This document shows positions 45,010 through 57,605 of a stretch of DNA of 64,000 bases, in pieces. Every line of letters starts with the position of its first letter. Position 1 is the stretch's first letter. The notes below the pieces were generated by a model. The model saw only the letters and a list, made by a program, of their open reading frames with translations. It did not search any database and had not been told where the DNA came from. The stretch is from Agriotes lineatus (Eukaryota; Arthropoda; Insecta; Coleoptera; Elateridae): NCBI GenBank assembly GCA_940337035.1, contig CALNHX010003000.1:97630-161629 (forward strand), written 5' to 3'. Both the position numbers and the translations under genes were made by a program.

Positions 45010-47297
45010 TAGCTAAAATTAAAGACGTGAGGGTTAAAAGGGGTTATGAAATAGGTTCGGATCACTATCTAGTAGAAATAAAGATAAAAGGAGACAAAAC
45101 GTACTCAGAAGAGCGGGTTATTAAGAAGAAACCGTTTAATAACATAAAGAGTTATAGACTTCAAGAAGAGAATATAAAACTTATTTATCAAGAAGAACTG
45201 GAACATGAAATAAAGCAAAAGAAGGAGATTACGAGTGGAAACATAGAAGATAGCTGGGAACAGTTCAAAGAAATAGTCATCAAGACGGCAGCAAAAGTCT
45301 GTGGTACCTCAAATCATACGAACGGGAGAAGACAAACAGCATGGTGGAACGATGAAATCAAGGCCGCAATCAAGCAAAAGAAAGCTAGCTGGAAAAAATA
45401 TCTTAGTACAAAAGATGAAGCAGACCATAAAAGTTATAAGAATAACCGATCAAAAGTCAAGCAACTAGTAAAAGAAGCCAAAAGGAAAACGTGGGAAGAC
45501 TTTGGCGACAGAATGGAAACACAAGGGCAAGGTAACTCAAAGCTACTCTATAGGACTATAAAGGGACTGAGTAATGAAAAGAAAGAAAGAGTTCCAATAA
45601 TTCAGAGTAAAGATGGAAGAATGCTGGTTTCAGAAATAGATATTAAATCCCGGTGGTATGAATATTTTACAGAATTGTTTGAATGTGATGATAGAATCAA
45701 CAGCGATGGCAGAGATACACAAAGTATTTTAAATCAGCATGAAGCACTCCAGAGGGACATAATGTATGAGGAAGTACAACACGCCCTCTCAAAATTGAAA
45801 GTTGGAAAAGCTGCCGGGCAAGACGAAATTAAACCCGAAATGATCAAGTATATGCCACATGAAGGACGACTAATAATGCAAAGAATGTTTAACGTGGCCT
45901 GGAAAACAAAGAAGACTCCAGAAGACTGGCAGGCGGCAATTATAGTACCGGTTCTTAAAAAAGGTAATTCCACTCAGTGTAATAACTACCGAGGTATCTC
46001 GTTACTCAGTGTAGTAGGCAAAGTATACGAGCGCATAATAGAATGCAGATTGAGAAAAATCCTAGAGCCAACCTTTCAAGAAAGTCAAGCAGGTTTTCGA
46101 CCAGGACGCTCCACACAAGACTGGATATTTACGCTACGCCAAATTTCTGAGAAAACAGTCAGGAAAAGAGGGAAAGTGTATCTGTGTGCAATAGATCTCC
46201 AGAAAGCTTTCGACACAATTTCGAGAAAGTGTATATGGGAGACCCTAATAAAGCGGGGTGTACCTAATAGCCTAATAAATGCAGTGAAGAGCTTCTACCA
46301 AAATACCACAAACAAAGTAAGAACTAAGTATGGAACAACGGAAAATTTCACCACTAATAAAGGCGTCAGGCAAGGGGGAATCCTAAGCCCTTTGCTGTTC
46401 ATTACGGTAATGGACGAAATAGCAAGAAAGGCTAACGCTACTACACAAGGATGCAGGGTGGGTATAAGGAAACTTAAACCTGTCATTGTTAAAGAACTAT
46501 TATATGCTGACGACTTAATGTTGATAGCTAGTAGCAAAAGTAACCTCCAACATGCAGCAGAAAACTGGAAAGCGGCACTCTCGGAAACTGAAATGACCAT
46601 AAACCACACTAAGACCGAAATCATGGTAATATCAAATGATGAGGAGCAAATTCAAATAAATCTAGACGGACATCAGATCAAGCAAACGAATACCATGAAA
46701 TATCTGGGCTCCATATTCGATAGAGGGGGGAACATAGAAAGTGATGTCAACAACAGAATAGGTGCGGCGGCAAGACTATTTAATGCACTAAAAGCTGTGT
46801 TCCTCAGCAAAAAAGAAGTGAGTAAAAAAGTGAAAGTTAAAATATACAAAACAGTTTTTAAACCGGTCTTAACATACGGTAGTGAATCGTGGGTGCTAAG
46901 TAAAAAATTAAAATCTAAATTACAAGCTGCTGAAATGAAAATTTTAAGAAGGATTGAAGGAGTTACTAGGTATGACAGAATAAGAAACACAGATATCAGA
47001 GAAAGACTAAACACTAAATCACTGGAGGAAGAAATACAGAGTAAACAACTAAGCTGGTATGGCCATTTAAGTTAAAGAAGTATGGGAAGCCAGATCAGAA
47101 GACAAATCCAAGAGAGGCAGACCAAAGAAAAGCTGGGATACTGAAATAGCAGAAGTACTAAGTAGGAGAGGATGTTCATGGGCCAGTGCAAAAGAAAAAG
47201 CCAAAGACAGGAATAAGTGGAAAACGTTTTGCAGAAAGGAGATAAACCTCGACACCTAACGGTAAAAGAGGATGTGGATAAGTAAGTAAGTAAGTAA
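45010..47297 (+). mobile_element. RTE-like non-LTR retrotransposon, 5'-truncated, exact 12-bp target duplication
   Basis: GAGTTTAAACAT flanks it at 44998-45009 and 47298-47309. The 3' end is a short tandem (TAAG)n tail instead of poly(A), characteristic of RTE-like elements. It begins inside the endonuclease domain. It sits in the left arm of the fold-back element, interrupting an inverted repeat that continues on the far side. Confidence 0.9.
45027..47260 (+). pseudogene. RTE-like endonuclease C-terminus plus reverse transcriptase
   Basis: It starts within the last part of the apurinic-type endonuclease (GSDHYLVEIKIK, residues about 11-22, is the SDH motif). A basic linker with QTAWWNDEIKAAIKQKKASW (about 103-122) and SRWYEYFTELFE follows, then the RT: GKAAGQDEIKPEMIKY, NNYRGISLLS, AGFRPGRSTQD, LCAIDLQKAFDTI, GVRQGGILSPLLF, the active-site YADD near residue 493 and the C-terminal TYGSESWVLSK block. 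The frame is open for 682 codons. It is broken near 47065-47078 by a small deletion or frameshift, after which the tail (EARSEDKSKRGRPKKSW ... KTFCRKEINL) continues in another frame to a stop at about 47260. The N-terminal endonuclease is lost, so it cannot be autonomous. RTE is the best fit; related APE-type clades are possible. Confidence 0.88.
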
Positions 47298-48496
47298 GAG
47301 TTTAAACATAAAAAATAATTTAAACCCCTTAAGATGCTTTATTTCAAGGGATAAAAAACAAACGCCTTTAAAATAATGATTTAAACACTTGAATTCTTTA
47401 AACAAAAGATAAAACCAAGCTTAAAATACAAAAATTGAACCAGAACTCAAAACTAGAAATAACCAATACGACCGAATTTTGAGATAGGAAATGAAGTGAA
47501 AGAAGAAAGCTCATTAAAAGTATTTTTTAAAAATACAGGGATATACAGGGTGTTCCATTTAAATAAATCAAACTAATTATATTTGCAGATTATGAATTCT
47601 CTGTACAGCTTTAAGACTCAGAGCAGGAAAGGAGAACTATTTGAACATTTAGTGTAATTCCGTATAAGCTTTTGGTGTATTGGCTTTTCTTTTTTTTTAT
47701 CTGATTTAATTTGACCGTGGAATTAATTTATTCCTGCATTTATCGTTTTTTTCGTGTTTATAATTCCCTGTATCAACACTGACTGAATTTATATTTTCTA
47801 AACCTGGTCTTGTGCTTTTATTCTAAGAGAGATCATGCGTTTAAATCACTATTTTAAGGGCGTTTGTTTTTTATCTCTTGAAATAAAGCATCTTAAGGGG
47901 TTTAAATTGTTTTTATGTTCAAACACGCATATCTGAAAAACAGTTGAACTTAGAAGTATGAAGTAACATATCAAAAGAAAGCTCATTAAAAGGGCTATTC
48001 AAAAATACAAAAATATACAGGGCGTTTTATTTGAAAAAAAATCGAAATTATTAAATTTGCAAATATTGAGCACCCTATATAACATTAATACCCAGATCCA
48101 CCATTTTACACTTGAAAGATAGTTTACATAAATTATAATTTTTTGGTAACGTTTTCCTTCATTCAATTGTTTTCTGTCGCTTACAGCAGTCGCTTGAAGT
48201 TCAGCCTTTTTTGCATAAAATCGTTAATATCTCCAAAACAGTTGACGTTAGACCCATACAACTTTATCTGAACATGATGAGTATTTCAATACAAAACTTA
48301 TAAGCTACCCCAAGGCATTCTATTTAAAAAAAAGTAAGTTTGATTTGCCATACTTTTTTGCGACACCCTGTATAATCAAAAATATTTTAGTAATGTGCAC
48401 CACTTTCGTACCTACAACTTTTATATACACAATATTCATGTAACTCTCATAGTTTCATAAATATCTTCTACCCCCGCTTCGTTGCCGGACTCTGTA

Positions 48497-50790
48497 TTTA
48501 TACAGTACAGTAAACATTGCGCTTCCATACTTTGACCAAAATTATTTAAAAAGATATTTTTGTCAACTACACGGAAAAATTGCATGCTCAACACATTGGA
48601 AAAGTGATTCCTCCATGCTCACGTAAAACTTTTACATTCGCTGGAAAACTCTCACTTTTCTTAACTTGTAGAACAATCTACTATTAATTCACTAGTGATT
48701 TAAGAACAACTCGCTAGCATATAAACATTATAAACAGTTACTTATATATGCTATTATAGAGATAATAATAATAATGCCAGTTTAAAATGGCAAAGAAATA
48801 ATGATTAATCTAGTTATTTAACAATAACAGTAACGGCGTAACTAGAGACTTGAGTTACCGCATTTATATTTTTATGACGCTCAACGCCTCAACGGCTTAA
48901 ACCTGAAAAGAAACACAGATTGCAAGCAGCTGAAAATTATTTCGGTGGCACAAATAATTTTCACATATAATCTCATAAGAATATTAATTCTTTCCTGATT
49001 TTTTTTTATTGCATCCAACAACGTCGTATTAATTAGGACGCCTTCCAGAGGCGAGCGTTTCCTTTCCAGAGACTTTCCATTTGAAGATATATTTTTTGGA
49101 ACTTTTCCTTACTGCCAGTCTCTAGCGTGCTTTTAAAACTTTCTTTAGTGCAACAAAAGTTATTACATTTGTGGTACATTTTAAATGCGGCATATGCCGC
49201 GGGTTTCAGCTAGTAAGTATATATTCGGCATTCTATGTTTCTCATAACTAATTCTATTTTTCCTGCAATATATATGGTATAGCAAGAATTACACGAATAA
49301 TGTTAGTAATTCGATCATTTTCTAGTTAAGAAATTTAGGTCATGTTACTTATGGAACAGTAATACGACTATAATGTAAGTTCAAGCACATTATTAAGAAT
49401 GTAATTGATTATCAGTAAGGATGGACAACTGATAAATTTCGATGCCCATTTCTTCTTTAGAAAATATATTTGTTAAAAGGTTACGCTGACTGTAAACTGT
49501 AATAATAATTTTTCAAACATCTATTCGAGCAACTAGCCTAATCGAGCATTAAATTCTCCTGCTCTCATTTTCCTTTCAACCGGAAGCTAATGAACTCGAT
49601 TTCCTGAGACGCATAGATTTAAATACCGGTTTAAACGGGGATGCCACTTTAACTTTCCATAATTCCGATCAATTAAGCTGCACTCCATCACGCCGCAACT
49701 CGATCCTCACGAGAATCCCATTAGGCGACCGTTTTGCATGAAATTAGCAAACTACTTCGAAATAAGTATACACTGTGGTTTTTATCTCGTTACAATACAT
49801 ATTACGTCTAGTGTTTAACATTTTGATAACATTTGACATAAAGTAATTTCAGTAATAACAGTACTTCTCCAAACAGGTCGGACGTCTGTCTAACAGTACC
49901 TCCACATTTTGAACTTTTATAGTTCCGCAGACCTGCAAATGCTATATGCATGTGCATCTCACTGTTTGCTTTACTGCGGCACAACGTGGTTTTTACCGGT
50001 ACGACGCTGTAGGCTGTAGAAGCTTATTTTGTTTATAAGATAACCAGTCATTGTTAGATTAATCTGGATCTAGACGTACAAGATTTATTTTACATATTTT
50101 ATCTACTAGCAACATGATATTGTACATTTTCGTCATAGAAACAAAATATGAAAAGCTACTCATAACTCCCAAGGCACTTGTCAAATTATTTCTCCCTCAA
50201 ACTCATGGTAACAATGCAACTACAATTAACGTCTTAGCAACCATACGATGAGGCAATCTTTGATGTTACTTACATATTCTAATTTTAAATGTCATTATGA
50301 CATTTTGAAATTTCATACTATTTTACGAATATGATAGTAGATAAAATATTGTATGCATCACGGGAGATATTCATGTTCTTTACCTTCGGTTGACTTACAG
50401 ACCTCGGGCCAGAGGCCCTCGGTCTGTAACACATGTCAACCTCAAGGAAAAAACATATTCATATCTCCCTTAATGCATAAATATCTATTAATACGTAACG
50501 ATCATCATGGCGTTATTTATTTAACTTTTTTCAGTGCAACATTAATAAGCAATTTGTCAGTTCTGATTTATGTGATTATTTATTGATCTGAGTTGAAGAT
50601 CCAATCCTATACGGTCCTAAATAAACTTAATTAAGTTAACAATTTGCGTGAGATAACTAAATAAACGAATTATTGAGTTATCTTACATGGAATATCATAT
50701 TTATTTTTTAAAATATTTAACGATCTTTTATTACAATTTTTATTACATCGCTAGAAAATTTATTCCATACAGTGAGTCACCCGAACTACT
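48497..50790. other. No gene seen; ACTAGCT-type end at about 49200 and a CpG-containing patch at 49550-49750
   Basis: On the minus strand, ACTAGCTGAAACCCGCGGCA begins at about 49213, the head of the repeat family seen at 12733. Its downstream extent is unclear. At 49550-49750 a less AT-rich stretch without repeat signatures (GGCGACCG, CATCACGCCGCAACTCG) could be conserved regulatory DNA. The 50353-50586 frame has no recognisable family. Confidence 0.35.
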
Positions 50791-50799
50791 CTTCGGTTT

Positions 50800-51010
50800 G
50801 CTAAATTAAGAGAGATTCATTAATATAAATTAAAAAAAAGTATGCTTCGGCCGGGAATCGAACCCAGGCCGACCGCCAGACCAGACCAACTATACTTGGT
50901 TGAATGAACAGCTGCTGTAATAGCATATGAACATAGTGAATCACCCGAGGCACCAGCTGCGGCAGCACAGCCCACGCCCATAGACGCGATTTAACTAAAT
51001 TACAACTTTT
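50800..51010 (-). repeat. SINE-like unit with a strong tRNA B-box
   Basis: On the minus strand GGGTTCGATTCCCGGCCG is followed by AAGCATAC and a T8 run that could terminate RNA polymerase III. Upstream, a GC-richer 130-bp leader (GGCGTGGGCTGTGCTGCCGC) precedes it. A convincing A-box at the right distance is not evident, so this is not an ordinary tRNA gene. Confidence 0.5.
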
Positions 51011-53850
51011 TCGCACTTTTTTTTTAATAAAAACCGGCCTACGATCTAAATATAAAAATTAGCAAACTTTTAAGCCATCATACAACTTAATCGGTCCAGT
51101 ATCTTCGGAGGAGATAGCGAACAAACATACATATGTACACGCAAACATACAAAGAGAGCACCGATTTTATGTTATAAGATATCGAAAATGCGATTGTTGA
51201 GAAACTAATGCCATGTACTTTCCTTAAAGTCCTTTGAGATTGAAACTATAATTCAGGGCCGTATCTGAATTGGTTTGAAAATGTTACTGAGATCCCCAGG
51301 AATCATTTTGTAAAGTCCACGCTAAGTGGTTTTAAGGTCATCGCGTAATATGGGGTTCCCAAAGATGGTTCAATAGTTTTTAGATGATATATGGTAGCAG
51401 TGGATCGGTTCAATGTAGAGTGCTAGACACTCATCTATATTAAAGGCAGCAGCCTACCTGATCACCAAGTCAAAATTTTACTGATATCATTTTGTTGAAA
51501 GTGAAATGTGTTGCATTGTATTATCTGCTTAGTAGGAACTACTTGATTTGAGTAAGGTATCTACAAATGTTAAAATAGTACATGGCCAAGTACAAGATAT
51601 CTGTGGCTTGAAAAGTAAAATGTCAACTCGTTAAGAAACCGCTTGAAAAATCGATCCATAGCAGATATAGTGTAGACTTCGAATTATTTTTAAATTAGTA
51701 ACAACTACATCCATTCTGATTCTATAGATTCTATTACGTTAAAAATAAATGAAGTTAAAGTTACTGGGTGCTAATTTCCTATATCCAGCTTATAGGCTTT
51801 TTTAAAAAAGGGGCGTCACCGATGTAATTTTCCAGGTTATGGTTTTCAAAAGAATATTACATTATTTTCAAGGGTGGATTTGATATAAAACCTTTTTTTT
51901 ATAAAACAGCGGTTTTTCCATCTAACCCAGATGAGGATGGGCTACGCTAATGTGACTACATTAGGTCAAGATGTTTCCAATCTGCTGTTTGATTCACATA
52001 GAAATGTATTGCCTGTATGCATCAGTGGAATAGCTACTTTGGTATTTATGAAGCAGATAATATATTTATGATTTTTTTATATTCTTGGATAACACAGTAT
52101 AAACATAGGTATATTATGAATCTAAAGCATGGTTCTTTGGCACTGCGGCAACAAATAACCCTCACGTAAAAGGCTGAAAGATGCAGCTCATAAGCTCTGG
52201 AGGAGAAACTATTGGTGGACTGGCTGACCATCTTATACCAGCAGGAGGTCTGCTTGGCAAGAGCCGCGAGTGATTCACAAGTTCTGTAAACGCAATGTGA
52301 GGAGAGTCGCAAGTGATTGACAACCTCCGCTAACACAGTGTCTGCACGTGGGATTAGCAAAGCAAGTACGACAAATTAGCGCATCAAACTCATCTTGCAA
52401 GTACAGGATTATCTTAGCTCAACTCAACCGAACTATTCGGTCATTAGTATGACATGTAAGTCCAAGACGAAATTAGAATAGATTATGCAAAATCGCTTTA
52501 GACAAAATTCTAAAATTGACTACTAATCACTTAGATGGTACGTGAGACACATTCATAATCTTATTTGACAGATTACGAGCTTGTTTACAATTTTTGATAT
52601 TTCCAAACAGTAGCTAAGTTATACTGAGCACTGGTAAGCGCTACGTTATGCTAACAATTCATGTAAATTATGAAGGTGGACTAGTATTTTTCGAACAAAA
52701 TATAACCTAATAGTGGCCACACACATTAAAATCCTAACATGAATTCGGAGATCCTAATTTCTAGGTTATATCGAGGCACCAACAATGCGACGCAAGCAGG
52801 AGAGTAAACTAGATGCAACATGCCTTGGGTAATTGCACAGGTCGCTAACTTACACGAAGCCTGTCGGAACACATCAACGAGGCCACAAGAGTACACCAGG
52901 TCGGTGGGTCTGTAGTAAGGTCGTCGATATGCAAGTATCGTAACGATGGGGCTTCAAGAGTAAATTCTCGGACTTTTTGCAGATTTGGAGCCCTCCTGCA
53001 CACTGGGTGTGGTAACTGCAGTAACCCAAGGACGACATGCAAGTGGGCTGAATTTAGCGGTACGGGAAAAAGAAAGCTAAAATTAATTGAAACACAATCG
53101 AGACTAGGTGTAAGGCACAAAAAGGAAGTTTAGGCATATCTTTTCGATGTTCCGCTCACAACTTTGCCAAAGTGAAACTATGTGCTTTGTGCAGATGAAT
53201 CCAGGGCGAAGTCTGACTTTGAGAAATTCCCAAAAATATACCTCAAAAGAACGTCACTCAAACAAATATTCCGATCAAAACGGAATCAAAATCGGGAATT
53301 ATCAATATAGCATGCTAGTAAACAACGAAGATTACTGGTACGTATCACAAACGTAGTTCTCAGAGCAAACTTTCTGTATCAAAGCATGAAGGCAAAATGG
53401 ACGAAATAGCCAGATAATGCTTAAGATTTTGGAAATGAGAGGGAATTCTAAGTATGCAACCAAACTAGCATGAGCATCAAGTGATGCCTAACTAACGCAA
53501 ATTAAATAGGAAGATCTTCAACTATTCGAAACCCAAAAAAATAGGCTGATAGCTTAATTATAACGTAGGCCAAAATTTAGCTTTAACTAAAATAGGACAA
53601 ATAATCACAGAGACATTTAAAAGTGACTTTTGACCCGTAACAAAATTCTAGTAGAAAGTTCAGCATCTGAACTTACATTTTGTTTAATCTATAATGCGTA
53701 AAACTGTTAGTGTCGAGATTTAGAATAAAAAGAACAAACGAAAAATAGAAAGAAATGTCTATTGTAGTCAAAAACACAATAATCTCTCTTTGCTGCACGT
53801 TGTATACCAATTTAAAAAAATCTGTAGATGGGTTTACACCGAACTTTCCT
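51011..53850. other. No recognised gene
   Basis: Mostly AT-rich. Two moderately GC-rich patches at about 52140-52380 and 52790-53120 hold minus-strand frames (52046-52360, 52845-53120) that I cannot assign. They could be decayed retrotransposon pieces. The 69-codon frame at 53147-53356 is also unassigned. Confidence 0.35.
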
Positions 53851-53879
53851 AGCGCGAATTAGATCAATTTTCAAATTTA

Positions 53880-54005
53880 AAAAAAAATTATCCCGCTGGG
53901 GTTTGAACCCGCCGCATCTGCATAACGAGCGTAACCGAATCTGCGTAGCGATAGCAACTGCATCGATAAGTCGAACTGCACCATCAAGCCTTATTGAAAT
54001 GAGTG
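53880..54005 (-). repeat. tRNA-like SINE relic
   Basis: On the minus strand GATGGTGCAGTTCGACTT (A-box-like) is followed about 70 nt later by GCGGGTTCAAACCCCAGCGG (B-box) and then a T9 run. The layout, B-box then poly-T, repeats the unit at 50800. Confidence 0.5.
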
Positions 54006-54085
54006 CGGCGCGCCTCTATTTAAGGGAACGCTCTTATTTTTGAAACGCTTTCACTCTTTTGTAACATTATCCTGTATCTGTCGAG

Positions 54086-55138
54086 TCCTATTTTCGCCAA
54101 GTATAAAGCCTGACCTATGTGAAAATTATTATTTTCTTCTATTTCAAAATTAACGCAAAAATAAACACATTTTTAATTTTTTAAGGTGTTCACCCTGTAT
54201 ATACTTGTCTGAAATTTCACGGTTTATTCCAGGTATATATATATAATGTGTATGCAAAATATCGTCTTCCTCCGACAAATATTTTTTGAGTTATACCACC
54301 AACAGCAGACAGACAGACACACAGACAGACAGACAGACAGACGGCATTGAGAAAACCTGTTTTTCGTCATCTAGGAACCCTGAAAGGTGAAGATCTTGAG
54401 AAATCTCGGAAGGTGATTTTTCTTGATCTTCGTGAACAAGATATCTATTTAATGGATCTTATGAACACTAAACCCGTAGGAAGACGACGCCAAAGCAGTA
54501 AAGTTAAGTTAAAAATGCAAGTTTTGCGTACCACATCTTACATGGATCTGACAAGGTACCTGTATGTAGACAACCTTTTATGCTCTTACACTCCATTTCT
54601 CTGTCTCAAGTTCAACGCTTAAATACACTTGCTAGGATGGGCACAATACCACGTGATTTGCGAGGTAAACACAATAATCGACCACAAATGCTACCTGACA
54701 AAACTACAGCAAAAATTCAAGCTCACATAGAGTCATTTGAATGGACAGCTTAACTGGATTTGATTTTCATTTATATGTCGATTTTTACTTTCCTCGTCTG
54801 AAAGACGAAGAAAGTATTGTAATCACGAAAAAATCACCTGCCAAGATTTCTTCAAATCTTCACGTTTCAGAGTCCCTAGATGACGAAAAACAGGTTTTCT
54901 CAATTTCGTTTGTCTGTCTGTTTGTTGGCGGTATAACTCAAGAACTACTTGTCGGAGGAAGATGATATTTTGCATACACATTATATATATACCTGGCATG
55001 AAACTGTGAAAATTCAGACAAATATATACAAGGTGGCACCTTAAAATAATAAAATTTTGTTTATTTTTGCGTTAATTTTGAAATAGAAGGTAGTAATAAT
55101 TTTCATATATGTCAAGCTTTACACTTGCCGAAAATAGA
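54086..55138. mobile_element. Long inverted-repeat element with a transposon-like spacer
   Basis: Arms of about 310-335 bp (54086-54421 and 54827-55138) share CTATTTCAAAATTAACGCAA, GTGTATGCAAAATATC, TCTTCCTCCGACAA and AAAACCTGTTTTTCGTCATC. A (CAGA)n microsatellite at 54305-54343 lies in the left arm, and only a short CAGACAGACAAA in the right. No clear target duplication was found. Confidence 0.75.
54422..54755 (+). pseudogene. Unassigned coding remnant in the spacer of the inverted repeat
   Basis: Two frame pieces read plausibly: MNTKPVGRRRQSSKVKLKM and, in a later frame, PRDLRGKHNNRPQMLPDK followed by KIQAHIESFEWTA and a stop. The RGKHxNRP...HIxSF order resembles a segment I associate with uncharacterised transposon-linked insect proteins. 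The frame is interrupted, and I cannot name the family. Confidence 0.35.
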
Positions 55139-55149
55139 ACCCAACAGGA

Positions 55150-56000
55150 CTAGCGAACCGCTTCGTATAGAATTCCGTGACTATTTATAACACCCCTTCC
55201 CTCTTGTGTATTGTGCTGTGGGTTGGGTTGTTCAATGCATGTAACCAGACTTTGCCTTGACTTAGTCTTTTGGTATTCTTTATGTTCATCCGTTTTGTTT
55301 CACTATCCTGACTTATTATGTCCTCGTTTTTTCTTTTATATCTTCAGATTTCTGTTTTGATCATTTTATGAAATTCAGCATATTCTATGTGAGTGCGTGG
55401 AACGGAATGTGTTTTGCTTTTTAATTCTTGCCTTTTTTTAATTAGATTGATATTGTTGTAAGTGGGCCTTTTGCTGTGTTTCGAGATTGGTTCGTGGTTA
55501 CCTTGTGCACTGAGGTTTTAATTTTTTTGACTAGTAGATCGTAAAGCTGTTGGGTGTCGAACTCTTTGAAGTTAAATACAGGGTTCAGATGTAGGTCATT
55601 TCTTGTGTATTTTGTTGGGTTATAGGTTTCATGCCCCTGTTTTTGAATTTTAAGTATCTTTTTTTAAGTTGATTTTTATTGATGTCCTGACCAGTCTGTG
55701 GTCCGAGTCAAACTCGAAGTGGTTTAAAACTTTGATATTTGTAATTCGTTGTTTCCTGTTTGATAAAATGTAATTGTATTCATTTTGGTATTCTTACACC
55801 GTTGACGTAATCCAAGTCCATCTAGTAGTTGCTCTTCTTTTAAATAGAAATTACCTAATTAGCTTCCAAATTTTACAGTTTCTTTTTCCAAATCTGAAGT
55901 TGCCCATAATATTTGCCTCTCCAAACCACGGGATGCCAATTTTCGAAAAAAATCTCCCATTACAATCACTTGTTGGGATTCGTTTTTAGATTCGGATGTC
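55150..56000 (-). pseudogene. RTE-type endonuclease domain, decayed
   Basis: Read on the minus strand over several shifted frames: VIVMGDF (the GDFN catalytic block, here GDFF), MGNF-FGKRN, RRATTRWTWI, NEYNYILSNRKQRI (NxxDYIL block) and HFEFDSDHRLVRTSIKI (SDH catalytic histidine). Then comes a linker including RNTAKGPLTTISI and HKMIKTEI. Block order and spacing match the apurinic-like endonuclease of RTE-class elements. At least four frame changes or stops are present and the RT is missing. It abuts the long inverted-repeat element at 55138. Confidence 0.75.
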
Positions 56001-56189
56001 GCCTCATCTAAGGTGTCACAACACATAATACAAGAGCAATTTTTTATTTATCAAAAAACCAAAAATACATTGTTCTGTCCGATTTAATGTATGCAAAGTT
56101 TAAAAGACGTAAGAAGCAACTATGAACTTTACGAAATGGAGTTAGTCAGTCTTTTTTAGAGAAAGCGGTGCAGGAGGTTATGTGGTAGT

Positions 56190-57180
56190 AAATTTCCAAA
56201 AATTTATGTGACATGATGTCAGTTTTTATAAAAATTTATGTGAGCTGATGTGTGATTGCATGATTTTTGTTCAACTTTCATAGCGTGTTGAATAAAAATT
56301 TCGTTTTTTGTATAATTTCAAGTGACATGATGACAGTTTTTGTATAATTTATGTGAGATGATGTCGATTTTTGTAAAAATTTATGTGAGATGATGTGTGA
56401 TTGCGTGATTTTTGTTCAATTTTCATCGTGTGTTGAATAAAAATATCGTTTTTTGTATAATTTCAAGTAACATGATGACAGTTTTTGTATAATTTATGTG
56501 ATATGATGTCGATTTTTGTAAAATTTATGTGTGATGATGTGTGATTGCGAGATTTTTGTTCAATTTTGAGTTAATTTGTCGTCATCACATGCATATTTAG
56601 TCAATTGTACAAGAATTGTTGTAATAAAAATGCACAAAGAGCCCACATAACTGAAGTTTTGTTTATCGAAATGTAGGTGGTAGAAGATTTTTCAACGAAA
56701 TTGCCTGTTTTTATTCAAATTTATGTTAATTTGCGGTCAACATCAATATATTTTTATCAAAAGTACAAGAAATTTTGTACTAAAGTGGCGAAATTGTGAC
56801 ATTATATCGATCAATCTGTAATAAAAAGGCACAACGAGTCTACCTAGCTGATATTTTGCTTTTCAAAATGACTAGTAGAATATTTTTCAATAAAATTGCT
56901 GTTTTTTTTATTCAAATCTTACTAAAATTGCAACAAGTTAGAGAAAAAAGTGTAAAAAATTTGCAAAATTATGCTTAGAAATAACTTAAAACTGTTTTTA
57001 CATCATTTTCGTTATTATAAATCGTTTTGTAAGACGAAATGTGATAATTTTTTAAGTGAAATGATGTGGGATGGCGTATTTTTTATCGCTTATTGAATAA
57101 AAATATCGTTTGTTGTATAATTTCAAGCGACATGATGTCAGTTTTTGTAAAATTTTAAGTAAAATGATGGTGTCAGACAA
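56190..57180. repeat. Tandem repeat of about 145 bp with degenerate outliers
   Basis: The anchor GATGTGTGATTGC then ATTTTTGTTCAA occurs at about 56247, 56392 and 56536 (spacing 145 and 144 bp). Between anchors are GTTGAATAAAAAT(T/A)TCGTTTTTTGTA and ACATGATG(A/T)CAGTTTTTGTA. A degenerate copy lies at about 57090-57170. The repeat is strongly T-biased on the plus strand, and internal frames are by-products. Confidence 0.8.
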
Positions 57181-57554
57181 TTTTTTCAACAAAATTATCT
57201 GTTTTTATTCAAATTTATGTTAATTTGTGGTCAATTGCGTTTTTATTTTCGTCCGTTTGCATTTATACTAGAATTTTTAAAACTAAAATACAGTTTTGAT
57301 CGATATAATGACACAATTTCAGACGCTTACTTATAAAATAAAAACCAAACATGTCAATCTCGGTGTTACAAATTAAAAAGACCGTCGTGCCATCAACCTG
57401 CACCGATTTGTTGGAAAACAAGATGCAGTTTTTATACTTTTATGAAATTTGGTAGTACGAAATAGAGGAAATTATAACGATACGTTCAACTTGTGGATTC
57501 CGGCAGTTGCCCTTTACAACAAATATGAATACCGACTACGAGTTTTTATGTTTA

Positions 57555-57605
57555 TCTCTTTCTTACTCAAGCAATACGTATTATCTTCTTGTTCATGTTA
57601 TCGTA
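57555..57605. mobile_element. Arm fragment of the TAACAGCAAT MITE family
   Basis: TCTCTTTCTTACTCAAGCAATACG and CTTGTTCATGTTATC match one TIR arm of the copies at 19007 and 43003. The other arm and termini are not present. Confidence 0.65.

Larger units (their letters stand above)
44442..48494. mobile_element. Fold-back element with about 650-bp inverted arms, split by an RTE insertion
   Basis: The left end CAGGGTCCAGCAACAAAGCG and the right end in reverse complement CAGAGTCCGGCAACGAAGCG are flanked by TA (44440-44441, 48495-48496). Similarity runs through the whole left arm (44442-44997, resuming after the insert to about 47398) against 47845-48494. It includes GTCAACTGTTTTGGAGATAT and AAACCCCTTAAGATGCTTT. 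The loop is about 450 bp. Without the insert the element is about 1.75 kb. It encodes no transposase I can see. Confidence 0.85.

Noticed and set aside
52046..53120. Minus-strand frames as a host gene
   Set aside because: No domain, no convincing splice junctions and no consistent codon bias. I recorded them only as unassigned.
54305..54343. (CAGA)n run as an element terminus
   Set aside because: It lies inside the left arm of the inverted repeat, and a short version is at the matching place in the right arm, so it is an expanded microsatellite.
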